Below are positions 50,221 to 61,180 of a DNA stretch of 64,000 nucleotides, one piece after another. Numbering within the stretch: position 1 is the first letter of the stretch; the number at the start of each line of letters is the position of its first letter. The stretch lies in the NCBI GenBank assembly GCA_026874595.1, contig CM049316.1:46805695-46869694 (forward strand), given 5' to 3'. Position numbers and translations under genes: made by a program. The DNA comes from Sipunculus nudus (Eukaryota; Annelida; Sipuncula; Golfingiida; Sipunculidae). Below the pieces are notes generated by a model, which had not been told where the DNA came from, did no database searches, and saw nothing but the letters and a program-made list of their open reading frames with translations.

Positions 50221-51567
50221 TTAGCTCAGCTGCCTGAAAGTCATCTGAGCTATAGTGATCAGTCTTTGTCTGTCGTCCCTACCGTCTTTCTGTCTATGTG
50301 TCTGTTTGTCCTTTAACCAGGCACAAATCGTAACTGCTGGACCTGGAATCTTCTAACTTGACATCCAAGGAGGTCCATAAAAAGTCTCTTTGGAAACCTT
50401 AAATTAGGTCTCTGTTACCCATATCATCCAAGCTATGGGGCTCAGAAGTAACTACCAGAATAATTAAAAATTTTATACAAAAGCTACAGTATCTGAACGA
50501 CTAACGCATTGATCACCATGATTCTATGCATGCCTATTCATCATGGAGTGTTTCATCAGTTCCTGCAGACTGGTGATACCACCTGGATTTTTTCGAATTT
50601 TACGCATTTTTTTCTGTATTTTTGAGACCTTCATAGATGCAGGCATCCGTTAACAGGGCACAAATCATAACCATTAGACCTGGAATCTTCCAACTTGAGA
50701 TCCTAGGAGGTCCATAAAAAATCTCTTTAGAAACCTTAAATTAAGTCTCTGTTACCCATATCCATTGAGCTATGGGGCTCAGAAGTACCCCCCCCCCCCC
50801 CAGAATGATTAAAATTTGATACAAAAGCTCCAGTTTTAGAACAACTAATGCATTGATCACCATGATTCTTTGCATGCATATTCATCATCGAGTGTTTCAT
50901 CAGATCCTGCATACTGGTGGTGCCACCTAGATTTTTTTATGCCTTTTTTTCTATATTTTTGAGACATTCAAAGATCTGGTTGTCTGTTAACAAGGCACAA
51001 ATCTTAACCATTGGACCCAGAATCTTCTCACTTGATATCCAGGGAGGTCCATGAAAAATCTCCTTTGAAACCTGAAATAATGTCTCTGTTACCTATTTCC
51101 TCCGAGCTGTAGGGCTTGAAATTAACCCTCAGTATAATTAAATATTTGATACAAAACATCCAGTTTCTGAACAACTAATGCATTCATCACCATGATTCTT
51201 TGCATGTACATTCATTGTGTAGTGTTTTGTCAGTTCCTGCAGACTGGTGGCACCACATGAATTTTCTCAAATGTTTGCGCATTTCCTTTAAATTTTTATT
51301 TATGAAACCTTCAATGATCTGGTCGTCTTTTAACAGGCCACAAATCGTAACCATTGCACCTGGAATCTTCTAACTTGACATCCAGGGAGGTCCATGAAAA
51401 ATATCCTTGAAAACCTGAAATTAGGTCTCTGTTACTCATATTCTCTCAGCAGTGCTTCAGTTGAATTGGGATACCACCTACAAAATTTGGCATTCAAATG
51501 ATAAAATTCCTTTTGTGAATGTCTTCCTAGTAAGCTGAGCCCCATGACCCCTGGGTCATTGGTTTTT
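50221..51567 (+). mobile_element. Longer copy of the TTAGCTCA element with four internal repeats
   Basis: Starts TTAGCTCAG and forms AGCTCAG...CTGAGCT over the first 30 bases. It leads into TCTGTCGTCC-type pyrimidine-rich sequence and ends with TGACCCCTGGGTCA (51545-51558). The interior holds four diverged copies of a roughly 340-bp unit, marked by GGCACAAATC-like words near 50320, 50658, 50993 and 51337. Each is followed by a GGTCCAT word, and three have a decayed form of the GGTGGCGCCACC palindrome (50572, 50916, 51246). A run of 12 C lies near 50789. There is no coding capacity; it was presumably mobilised in trans. Confidence 0.6.
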
Positions 51568-52620
51568 AGCGAACCTGTGAGCTTATGTGATGGTGTGGCA
51601 TCGTCTGGCATCTGTCGTCTGTTGTCCGGTGTCTGCCGTCCATCGTCTGTACGTTAACCCATACTATCTTGAAAACGGCAGGAGTTAACATCACCAAATT
51701 TTATGCAAAAAAAAAATTAGTCATCTAAAAAACTCTATCGGATTTTGCATATATTTTAACTTAATGCATTTTCTTAGATTTTATAAGGAAAAAGCTAAAA
51801 AACCTTTAAAAATCTTCTTCTCCAAAATTGTTCAGCCAAATTAACAAATATTTAATAGAAATGATTCCTGAAACAATCTCTCTCAAGTTTGTTCGAATGG
51901 TTTAAGTTCAGTGATTTTTGCCGAGTTACAGGAAGTTGAACTTAGTCATCTGTCCAAAAAGCATACTAAAATTACAATCTCAGAAACGACTGGAGCTATC
52001 ACCACCAAATTTTATGCCAATGTTGGTCACCTGAGTCATATCTGAAATTGAGGTGTTGGTGGTGCCACCTGCATTGGCCTTTTTTGTACAGGGGTCATCA
52101 GTGCCTGTATCATACTGATACATTAAAATTTCCTCTCTGAAACCATATGGCCAAATTGTTTAATATCACACAGAAATGATCCTAGGGTAGTGGTTTCTGA
52201 AGTTTGTTCAGTTCAGTGACTTTTGGCCAAGTTACGGGAAGCTGAATTTAGTTATATGCCATAACAGCCCATTTTAGCTCAGTGGCTACAAAGATCTTCT
52301 TCTCAAAAACCACCAGGCCAAATTTTTAAATCTCACACATTAATTATCCTTAGATGTTGATAATTCAAATTTGTTCAAATGGTCTTGGTTCAGTGATTTT
52401 TGGCTGAGTTACAGGAAGTTGAACTTAGCAATTTTGCTGTAATTTCCTATAGAAGTTTTAAACCTGCAAAACGTTTTTTCGACTGATGCCACTGAGGCCA
52501 ATTTATTTAATATTTTACAAGAATAATCACCACAATAATTCTTATAATAATTGTGTTTAATGGTTGCACATGAATGATTTTTGGCTGAATTATGGAGAAT
52601 GAATTGAGTCATTTTACCAT
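51565..52620 (+). mobile_element. Third related element abutting the previous one
   Basis: TTTTAGCGAACCTGTGAGCT starts at about 51565, directly where the preceding element ends, and leads into CGTCTGTTGTCCGG-like sequence, a start typical of this family as I recall it from molluscs. The interior contains repeated words such as GCCAAATT with a TTTTGGC(C/T)GAGTTAC-like sequence (near 51910, 52215, 52395), spaced about 170-300 bp, and GGTGGTGCCACC at 52058-52069. No coding frame. Confidence 0.5.
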
Positions 52621-52659
52621 ATATGTTAGCTGTGTGAAGCAGTTACATCTAGCCTGGCA

Positions 52660-53160
52660 CCAGTTTATCAGCATCTATTACATCATGCCACTAGACATTT
52701 AGATTTTAGGTTAAATAGCTTTGCAGACTGCCAACTATTTCAGATTTGGCAACAGGCAAAAGGTCAGCCTGGATCTATTTATAGCTTTGGCAGACTGCAA
52801 GCTGTGTCAGATTATGAAACAGGTCAAGAGTTCACACAGTGCAGCTAGGTATAGGTCAAGATTTCACACAGTGTAGTAGCTGCATTCTATTTATAGCTTT
52901 GCCATACTGCCCACTGCATCAGATTTGGCCCCAAAGTTCAGTCTGGATCTATTTATAGCTTTGGCAGACTGCCAGCTGTGTCAGATTATGAAACAGGTCA
53001 AGAGTTCACACAGTGCAGCCAGGTACAGGCCAAGGGTTCACTCAGTTTAACCAGGTGCAGGTCAAGAGTTCATTCAGTGCAGTAGCATGAGCCAGCAATT
53101 TGTCACAGTTCACTCGGGGCAACTGCCTTTCTCACCTAAGCCTGGTCAGCCCAGTGCATC
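52660..53160. repeat. Diverged tandem duplication, about 174-bp period
   Basis: GGATCTATTTATAGCTTTGG occurs at about 52770 and about 52944, followed in both by a GGCAGACTGC word, TCAGATTATGAAACAGGTCA and a CACACAGTGCAG word. A more diverged partial unit precedes and follows. Confidence 0.8.
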
Positions 53161-53512
53161 AAACTCAAGGGAAGTTTGGTGTATTGACCTGATATTTTGA
53201 CTTGTCTATGTGTCTTTGATGACTTTGTCGTTCACAAGACAGGTTGACTTTTGCACAGTGTTTGTGCCTGCTTATTTTTACGGAGGAATTTGATATATCA
53301 GCCTGAAATTAGGTATATTTATACATATCGGATAGCTTGTAGTGTACAAGACTGGTGGCGCCACCTACAGTAATTTTTGCACAGTGTATGTCCCTGCTTA
53401 TTTCTCAGCAGGGGTTTGACATATCAGTCTGAAATTGGGCATACATATATATCTCTTATAGCTTTGTTGTATACAAGACTGGTATAGTGCCAGCTACAAT
53501 CATTTTTGTGTT
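53160..53512. repeat. Three diverged units of about 115-130 bp with the CpG palindrome
   Basis: ACAAGAC words near 53232, 53346 and 53473 each precede an ACTGGT-like sequence, and in the second unit an intact GGTGGCGCCACC (53354-53365). TATCAG(C/T)CTGAAATT recurs nearby. Probably another member of the same palindrome-bearing superfamily. Confidence 0.65.
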
Positions 53513-54098
53513 GTGTCGAAAAAGTTTACCAGCAAACTCAAAATACAAAAGTTTCCCAGCAAAACCTCCCCAGTGCAGTCTCAGTAACTCGCATACAGCT
53601 GTTTTACACCTTGTTTGGCTCTCTGTTTTAGTAAACACAGTCCACATGGGTATGTTTACTATCACAAGCCCGGGTGACCAGAGGTCTGATAGTGAGCCTG
53701 AATACACGGTGTTTCAGCCAGCGGGAACATGCATTACATTTTCTGGCCCAAGTCAGTCAGGGCATCTCCTGATTGACATGTGTAGTGGCTCCACAATACA
53801 CATGCTCCCATGTGCTGTGTTAATGTTGACACCTTTGATCATGTCCAGTCTACTGTTTTTAACACTTGTTTACAGGGGTAAGCAACGGTTTCAAGGCAAT
53901 ATTTTGGCAGGTAGAATTTTATTTTACAGGGAAGAAGCTATTTTTCATGTTAATTCAACATGCTCTAAAGGTGATTGGGCCCCTTTAAATTTAAACATCA
54001 ATTGCTATGTGATTTTCCATATAAAATTTGCACATTTAGAAAAACAACCAAATTTTATTTTTTCGATCAGAAACTGTACATATACAAACCAGGCATGA
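53487..54098 (+). other. Longest open frame of the window (about 200 codons), not supported as a gene
   Basis: The stop-free stretch begins inside the repeat units at 53160-53512. It has no ATG near its left edge; the first internal Met codons come about 50 codons in. It includes a hydrophobic run (LPCAVLMLTPLIMSSLLFL) and is AT-rich toward the end. I recognise no domain. It could be a fossil of a coding mobile element or an accidental frame. Confidence 0.15.
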
Positions 54099-54099
54099 G

Positions 54100-55240
54100 A
54101 AAAAGTTTTTTATCTAAATTATCAATGAAATGTTAATATTTTAGGCATGTTGCAAGTGGGCTAGCTCACTTTATCAATTAAAATATGGTTCACATGATAT
54201 CTCTAAAACAAAGTGACACTGAAGACAAAAATAACTCAAACAGCTTGTCAATTGGTATACCAGAGGGCAAAATATTATCTCCATTTTAGTTCACTAAACA
54301 AGTTCAACATGAAGTGTAAGTGTTCTTATTAAACAAATAGGTGTTGATGAAGCGAGCTCACTTAGTATGGAATGAGAGTTTACTGAGACTGATCAAAGCA
54401 GTGTTATTTTGTTCCCAGGGTTTGTGTCCACTTAAGAAAACAATGGTCGTGTTTGTATATCAGATGTGAAAAAAGAACCACATAGATTTACATTAACATG
54501 TTAGGATTCAGCCTTTGTATTACTCTGTTTCATGAAAACATTAATAAATCACATGTACTGATTAATTTTAAATGATTACTGAGATTGAACCATGGTTATT
54601 AATTAAACCTAATACTTTAATAGATTAATTATCTGTAAAAATATTGTCAGAAATGAAGAGTTTGAAATTAAAATTTGTTAGTTTAACATCAGATATAATA
54701 AATATGCTTCCAGTGTAAATTAATTAGAGTCAAATGCTGGATTTACCAAACTTATTTTCCAGTGTTATTATATTTCAAACTGACAGATGCTATTTAGTTT
54801 TTAATTTTCCAGTCACTCTTTGTTCATTAATATTATGCTTAAAGTTGGTTATTTTTTTTTCTGTGCAAATTTTGTGATTTTTTCTACCCATGCATTATCT
54901 TCCTTGTAACATTGTCCATTTAACCTAGGATTACCTTCTACTATGCTCCCTACAGTGTTGTCTCTGGAGGTACATTATATATGTGGGTATATCTATATTC
55001 TGCCTCATCAGATATCCGTCATTATCTTTTATAATGACCTGTTCACTTTTGCAATGATGAAATTCTGTTGTTTATTAGTTTGTTTGTCTAAAATCTCTTT
55101 TACTTAACTGTGACTGGACTGATTTTCATCAAGACAGAGAAGGGATGTTACTTACATTTATTAAATAATATTCATTACCTGTTACATTGAAAGCATTAGA
55201 AACTCTGAAAATCTAGTTTGTTGAAGCAGTGTAATGTAAA
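54100..55240. other. AT-rich sequence without supported features
   Basis: Nothing recognised. Confidence 0.5.
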
Positions 55241-55966
55241 ATGTTACTGCGCCCTCCAGAGGCATTGCTGAAATGCACACATTTATTTCCTCGGTAAAGA
55301 TGTATATCGACAAAATCTCGGTCAAGTTCGAAGATGGGTGACCTTGACCTATTTTTCTACATTTTAGAGCTGATTATAGAAAAACAATTAGATGCTTATT
55401 ACTCAGGAACCATTTGGTGGATTTTCACAAAAATTACTATGATTATTGGGACTGATAGTCTGTACCTGCTATACAAGTTTGGTGGCGCCACCTACAATTA
55501 CTGATTTTTAATGAATTTTTATCGGATTTTTCAACTTTGGGCTTGTGAGCGGGATATCTCGAAAAGGATTCACCTAAGAATTTTATTTTTTCGGTGAAGA
55601 TGTATATTGACAAAATCTCGGTCTAGTTCGAAGATGGGTGACCTTGACCTATTTTTCTACGTTTTAGAGCTGATTATAGAAAACCATTTAGAAGCTTATT
55701 TCTCAGGAACCATTGGATGGATTTTCACAATACTTACTATGATCATAGGGACTAATGGTCTGTAACTGCTGCACAAGTTTGGGGGCGCCACCTGCAATTT
55801 CTTATTTTTTATTGAATTTTTCTTGGATTTTTAACTTTGGCCTTGTGAGCGGGATATCTCTAAAAGGATTCACAATAGGAATTTTATTTCTTTGGTGAAG
55901 ATGTATATCAACAAAAATCTCGTTCATGTTGGAAGATGGGTGACCTTGACCTTCTTTTCAAGGTCA
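55240..55966. repeat. Diverged tandem repeat, about 300-bp unit
   Basis: About two and a third units. TGACCTTGACCT occurs at 55339, 55639 and 55941, so the period is 300-302 bp. Each full unit also has CTCAGGAACCAT, GGTGGCGCCACC or GGGGGCGCCACC (55481-55492 and 55781-55792), and GAGCGGGATATCTC. The third copy is truncated after its AGGTCA region. Confidence 0.9.
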
Positions 55967-56640
55967 CAGAGCTTATAATAGAATAAAAAGAATAATGTTA
56001 TGAATAATGGTACATACCTCTCCATTTTAAATTTATAACTGAGACATGTACAGATATACATCCATGTGAGAACAGATATGTAGTACTTGTTACTGTTACC
56101 ACCTCTAAACACTGTTCTTTTGGCTGAGGGCTTTTGTCAGCTTCTGCTGATATTCTAGTTATTCTTCTGTGCTCATAAAAATCCTGACAGATAGAAAGCT
56201 TTATGGGACATATCAGATATCATCACACAGAACTGATCTGTAAATACCAGTGATATCTGTGGACCATGATCCTAGGCTTGTTTGATTAAGTGGAAAATGT
56301 TCATATTATTTGTGCATGCCATGTTGTAGAAAACAGATCAGTTGCTGCCATATGAAAAAGATTACAATACATAACAACATACTTAATACATCATCTGGCA
56401 CCATTTAATATTGAGACTGATAAATTGTTTATCAGTTGGATGTTAGATTGGAATGAGTTATAAAATAAATAGATATTTGTAATTTATGAGTATTAACTGA
56501 ACTGCGTGTGCCTTATTCTTTTCAATAACCATCACTGATATTTTTCCTGGTTATTCTTCTGAAATATTTTATAGGTAATATGTTTAATTCTACCTGTACC
56601 CTTTTGCACAATATTCATCGGATAAATTAGCATTAGGGAT
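55967..56640. other. AT-rich sequence without supported features
   Basis: Nothing recognised. Confidence 0.5.
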
Positions 56641-57060
56641 AAATTAAAGACCAGAATTGGTGAAGAATGAATTGTCAGTGAGCTGTGTTATTAATTGAGT
56701 GCTTCCAGCTCTTGACCATGTCTTGCATTTATAAAACCCCTCGTGATCACCAGGGGCTGGAAGTATATGAACTATCAGGGTGCAACAAGGCAATTTGGTC
56801 GTACCATTTTGTGTCAAACTGAGGCTATTTATGGCTTTTCCTGCTCCATAGTGCATTTTTTCACCCCCATAAGGGTATAATAATTTTGTAAATAGCAGTT
56901 TAGTTTCATAATTTATTACAGCGGAAGAAGTCCCACAGGGGCCGTGGCAAATGATGAAGTGGATCTCAGCCAGTAAACCTAACAGCACTGTCTAATGTGT
57001 CATAAAAGCCAGAAAGACCACAGTCCCAGCATTACCCTTACTGGGATTTAATTATAGGTA
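56640..57060. promoter_or_regulatory. Candidate regulatory island
   Basis: GC-richer, repeat-free patch with TTTATGG near 56827 and CATAAT or TTATTA homeodomain-like cores. A 114-codon minus frame (56644-56988) runs through it but shows no splice context or recognisable domain. I favour non-coding. Confidence 0.33.
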
Positions 57061-57614
57061 GGTTCCTTCATGTTTTATCTCACCACCATTCTTCACTGTT
57101 TGGTGTATTGGTCTTACATTCCATGCTTTCTTTTAGTAATCTTTTGTATAAGGTAAGTGTTATCTCACATGAGATTTAAAAGATGATAGCTGAGGACATA
57201 TCTGAAAGTGAATCATAACCTAAGAGCCAGTGGTCTGTCACATCATTTGTATAAAAAGTATTAATATTCAGGTTAACATGGAACAGTGATAAAAAGTGAA
57301 GAATTTATGCTTGTAAGAGCTACCATAGGTAAATATATAATGGAAATTTACATTGTGTTCATACTGTTTGCAAGGTAATGTCAAAACATTGAAGTGTGTG
57401 ATCAAACTGTAGATATGGATTATAAAATAATGTATAGTCAAAACAGATAAGCACTTCAGATTAAAAAAGACATTAAATATTTGATTTAAGAATAATACAA
57501 AACGATGTTTGAGTATTCATAATTCAAGATGCCCTTTGTTTAGAAAGAACTGCTGTTTCATTTTAACACAATTGCCAGCAATCAGTTAAGATTTTTCTGT
57601 GTAGAACTGTATCT

Positions 57615-57812
57615 GTTTGAGTATATTTCAAGTATACTATTAATTATGTTTTGAGTATATTTCAGTTATACTTTAATTATGTTTGGAGTATATTTCAAGT
57701 ATACTATTAATAATGTTTGGAGTATATTTCAAGTATACTATTAATAATGTTTTGAAATTATTTCAAGTAAACTATATATTATGTTTTGAAACTATTTCAA
57801 GTATACTGTTCA
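57615..57812. repeat. Short minisatellite, about 33-34-bp unit
   Basis: About six copies built on GAGTATATTTCAAGTATACT then ATTAATTATGTTT. Copies are diverged at both edges. Confidence 0.9.
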
Positions 57813-58320
57813 CATGTTAAGTGTGCAGTGAGCTTCAGAGTCTGCATCATAACTAATTTTGAGAATATGTAGTAAAAAGTGAAAGTAACTTAGTTAAATC
57901 AAAAGTGAAAAGGTACATTTTCCTTTGGGAAAAAATTGTACAAGTAATTAATCTTATTTTGGATAGGATCCCAGCGATAGTAGACAACTTCTAAAGTTCT
58001 TGTTTTGATTGTTGCCATAACTTGAGCTATGTAGCAGGTGACCTTTCTTGTTTTCCAAAATCTTACCTCTTACATCGTCCTGCATGGAACTGTATAAGTT
58101 TATTTGTCTTAACTCTGTCCAGGGATATCCGTCTGTCTGGTCAACTGTCTCATTCAGCTATATACATGTGCAAATTAAAAAAGAACTTATTTCCTAGGAA
58201 ATGCTAAGTTTGTAATCGTTCTCAAGTCTCTGTTCTGCTAATTTGGAGAATAAAACATGCACATGTTTATCAGATACCTGCACATATAAAGGTGTGTTTT
58301 TATGAGAAAAAAGGAGTTCC
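57813..58320. other. Unique sequence without supported features
   Basis: TTTTGATTGTTGC at 58003-58015 resembles the start of miR-315 but was rejected. No other feature. Confidence 0.5.
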
Positions 58321-59000
58321 ATCACGACCATCATTTCACCATACTAACAAACGTTTGATGCTGCTTGCATTTATGGTTTCATTCCGTGGAGAATTACATC
58401 ATGAGACTGTTTAAAGTGCATTTAATTCATCAGACGTTTACATAAGCACAGTATGTAAACTACCATAAAGAGACATCTTATACTTTGGTTTTCACAGTGG
58501 CTTCTGTGTTTCAAGACCTCACAGGTTGTCGTTTATTTGGAATGAGTGATGAGATTTGTATTACAAATATGATGATGAAGGTTTATTGATTTATGATATA
58601 CTGAAACATGTAAAAACCAGAGTGTGTCAGTGACTGCCATCGGCAGACGGCTCTCGTAATTTTTCTTTTGATTTTTTTACTTCTTTCTTTTATTGCCTGT
58701 CTTGGTCTCTGAGGTCAAATTTGCCTGTGCACATATTACAGGAACTGTCAAAAAACCTTAGCATCACATATATGGTAAACATTCCTAATAAATGGAGTAG
58801 CTCCCTTTGTCACTGAAGATGGAAAAGGCAAAGCCTGAAACAAAGGTCACGGGCATTTTTTGTCTGGCTCCTTCAACTGTGCCATCCGGGGACTGACAGA
58901 TTATAAACCAACCCCATTAGGAGTACAGACAGGTTATTGTTGAGGGGTGGGGTTAATCCTCTCGGACTGAAGACGTGTAATATTCAGGTCATGATGCAGT
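58320..59000. promoter_or_regulatory. Candidate regulatory island
   Basis: GC-richer, repeat-free sequence with its densest part at 58780-58980. TGATTTATGA near 58586 resembles a HOX-PBX site. Evidence is compositional. Confidence 0.28.
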
Positions 59001-59560
59001 GTATTATTATCTAAATGGGAAAATCATCTATAAACCATTTTATAAACAATGCATGCATGTTCAAACCTGGTCTCTTATTTGTTTCAAACACTGTGATTTA
59101 ATAGGAAGACAAGAAGCATTGGCAATAAAGGCCTGATTTGAACGGAGTGCCTTTGACAGGCAACTGTTTAAACTAGGTGAACAGAAAAGAATAAAAGACT
59201 TTTCCATATAATAACAGTTAAGTCTGCTCACATATATATGCAAGAATGACAATGCTTATCACAGTATCATTGATGGTTAAACAAATAATTAGATCAAGAA
59301 AAAAATGTGATATGTATGATTATTTTAAATGCCTATTTTACAAATATACACTTCTCATTGTCCAAATTGCTTTTGATTATAGCTGAATAGAAACAGATTA
59401 GTTTCTGTCATTTTCAGTGATTTTCTCTCTCCCCCAGACTGTTAAGACAGTGATTACATGTTTTAAAAGTGTAAAAGTCTCCTTCCTTCAGTTATAAGAA
59501 AGCCTTTTGTCAAAATAAAACAATGAAAGAAAAATTACCGCAAAGAAATGCTTTTTAATC
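59001..59560. other. AT-rich sequence without supported features
   Basis: Nothing recognised. Confidence 0.5.
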
Positions 59561-59599
59561 AATAAATTATATTAGTATTGTAGTGTATGGTATTTTTGT

Positions 59600-59819
59600 A
59601 GATTTCCTGTGTAAAACTTCTTCCATCCTGTCAGAGTTTTACTTTGGCATAAGAAGTAACTATCACCGGATGCCGTCAGTATACACGTGCTCAGAATTCA
59701 GTCTCATGAAATTTTTGTATCTTAAAAAACGGGATAAGGAATGTATTGAATTCAGTGGCGTCGGATGTTGGAAATCTTGTGTAAACTTTGCCGCAGGGAC
59801 TTAAGACTCAGTCATAACA
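59600..59819 (+). promoter_or_regulatory. Possible promoter and 5' untranslated region
   Basis: At least eight CpGs occur in 59640-59840, while flanking AT-rich DNA has few. TCAGTC at 59808-59813 resembles an invertebrate initiator, which would leave a very short leader; the true start could be further upstream. No TATA box is evident. It directly precedes a good Kozak ATG and a splice donor. The call depends on the exon at 59820. Confidence 0.3.
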
Positions 59820-59840
59820 ATGGGCAGCGCCCTGGAGAAG
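59820..59840 (+). CDS. Possible first coding exon (MGSALEK) with splice donor
   Basis: ACAATGG gives a good start context, and the seven codons translate as MGSALEK with GC-rich codons (GGC AGC GCC CTG GAG AAG). The exon ends AG and is followed at once by GTATGA at 59841, a fair 5' splice site in phase 0. Upstream sequence is CpG-enriched. Together this looks like the start of a plus-strand gene whose next exon lies beyond base 64000, since no matching exon was found in the remaining 4 kb. A seven-residue first exon starting Met-Gly and ending Lys is reminiscent of dual-specificity phosphatases DUSP22 and DUSP15, which as I recall begin MGNGM-x-K. Only three residues match, however, and Glu at position 6 does not fit the usual N-myristoylation pattern, so I do not assign a name. 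A chance ATG with a splice-like word remains possible. Confidence 0.35.
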
Positions 59841-60419
59841 GTATGAAATAACTTGCCTAAATCATTGGCTATTGATTTCTCAATATTTACGTGTTGTAAG
59901 TTTAATTTGAAGTGCTTCAGCGAATACCTTCAAGAGAACACGCTGGTTTAGGTAACGAACATTCAGTAAAACTATATGAGGATAAATTTAGATTTTTATA
60001 AGTTTTCCTATTAGAAAACGTACAAACCGACCATCAATTTGTTTATACAGGCTAGACGGTGACCTTGTGAATCAGCGAGGTCAATCAGTAGCCATATCAC
60101 ACTGCAGATATACAGTTCTCTCAATCAATATCCCAATGATCTATTTCGTTTTCAAAGGAGACAACAGTTATTTAGTATAATTATGATGTCATTTAACGAA
60201 AGAAAGAAATCATAGGGGAAATATTAAACATTTTTTAGCTACAAAATGAATCGGTTTTGTCTCTTTTTTTATTAAAAATATTTCTGGACATGGCAAAAAC
60301 GTTTTAATCTTCGTATAGGACTGTTAAACATGTAGAAGAAAAAATTACTCCTGTTTTAAACTGGTTTATACCAATTCACATATAGTTTTCGCTTGACTGA
60401 ATGCATTTTCTATCATTTT
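59841..60419. other. Sequence 3' of the candidate first exon (putative intron)
   Basis: No further exon was recognised. AT-rich with scattered CpGs. Confidence 0.35.
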
Positions 60420-60525
60420 TATCATAATATATGTTTTGAGATATGTATATTATGTCATAATATATGTTTTGAGATACGTATTTTCTGTCATAATATATGT
60501 TTTGAGATATGGAATTTCTGTCATT
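60420..60525. repeat. Three copies of a 33-bp repeat
   Basis: TCATAATATATGTTTTGAGA occurs three times at roughly 33-34-bp spacing. Confidence 0.9.
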
Positions 60526-60660
60526 TCGTTTATTAAATATACTCCCTCATCGTCCAATATATATTTGCAGCCACACTTTACATATTATGTAACAGCACTG
60601 GTTTTCTAACGGACCGTTTCATAAGTTATATCGTTTATCTGTTTGCTGTATAAAGCCTTC

Positions 60661-60766
60661 CCTTTTTCCGTTGTTAGTTTTATTTTGGCATCTACATTTT
60701 TTGAATGTATTCAATGATAAATCATGGGTATATATGCCAAAATAAAACTAACAAAGGAAAAAAAGA
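60661..60766. repeat. Long inverted repeat (hairpin), arms of 20 bp perfect and about 30 bp imperfect
   Basis: TTGTTAGTTTTATTTTGGCA at 60671-60690 has its perfect reverse complement at 60735-60754. Pairing continues outward with one mismatch and small length differences through CTTTTTCC against GGAAAAAAAG. The loop of about 44 bases includes the palindrome TGAATGTATTCA. It may be a very small inverted-repeat element or a source of hairpin RNA. Confidence 0.85.
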
Positions 60767-61180
60767 TTCAAAAAGAATATTAGAACAGGAAGTCAGGTGT
60801 TTTCTACTCGTTGAAGTAAACATTGAGAAATTCGTGCATGCTATAGGTAACACATTTTTTAATGTATAGGACGGTCTGGCTGTTAAACATTTTTTATACA
60901 GAAATGACATTGTTCCGTGATATCTGTGAACAGAAACAGCTGAATCCGGTAGAAATAGATCAATGGTGTCAATTCCTGTAAACTGCCATTTAAAATTAAG
61001 TACTCTCTGCTTCACAGTGGGTCTTAAAAAATAAAAATGTTAATATAATGATGGATTATAACCGTTGTTCCCTAAATGAATCGATATACTTACTTACTAA
61101 AAAAGTAAAACAAGAAAGAAACAACAAAAACAATGTAATTTTTTAAATACAGATAAATATTCTTATGCATTTTATTATTA
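60767..61180. other. AT-rich sequence without supported features
   Basis: An (ATT)n run occurs at about 61169-61190. Nothing else recognised. Confidence 0.5.

Noticed and set aside
56644-56988. 114-codon minus frame
   Set aside because: It runs through a candidate regulatory island with no recognisable domain or clear exon borders.
57131-57158. Possible 16-base micro-exon between TTTTAG and GTAAGT
   Set aside because: Very short, AT-rich and without supporting neighbours; most likely chance.
58003-58015. TTTTGATTGTTGC, like the start of miR-315
   Set aside because: The mature sequence does not continue and no complementary arm lies downstream.
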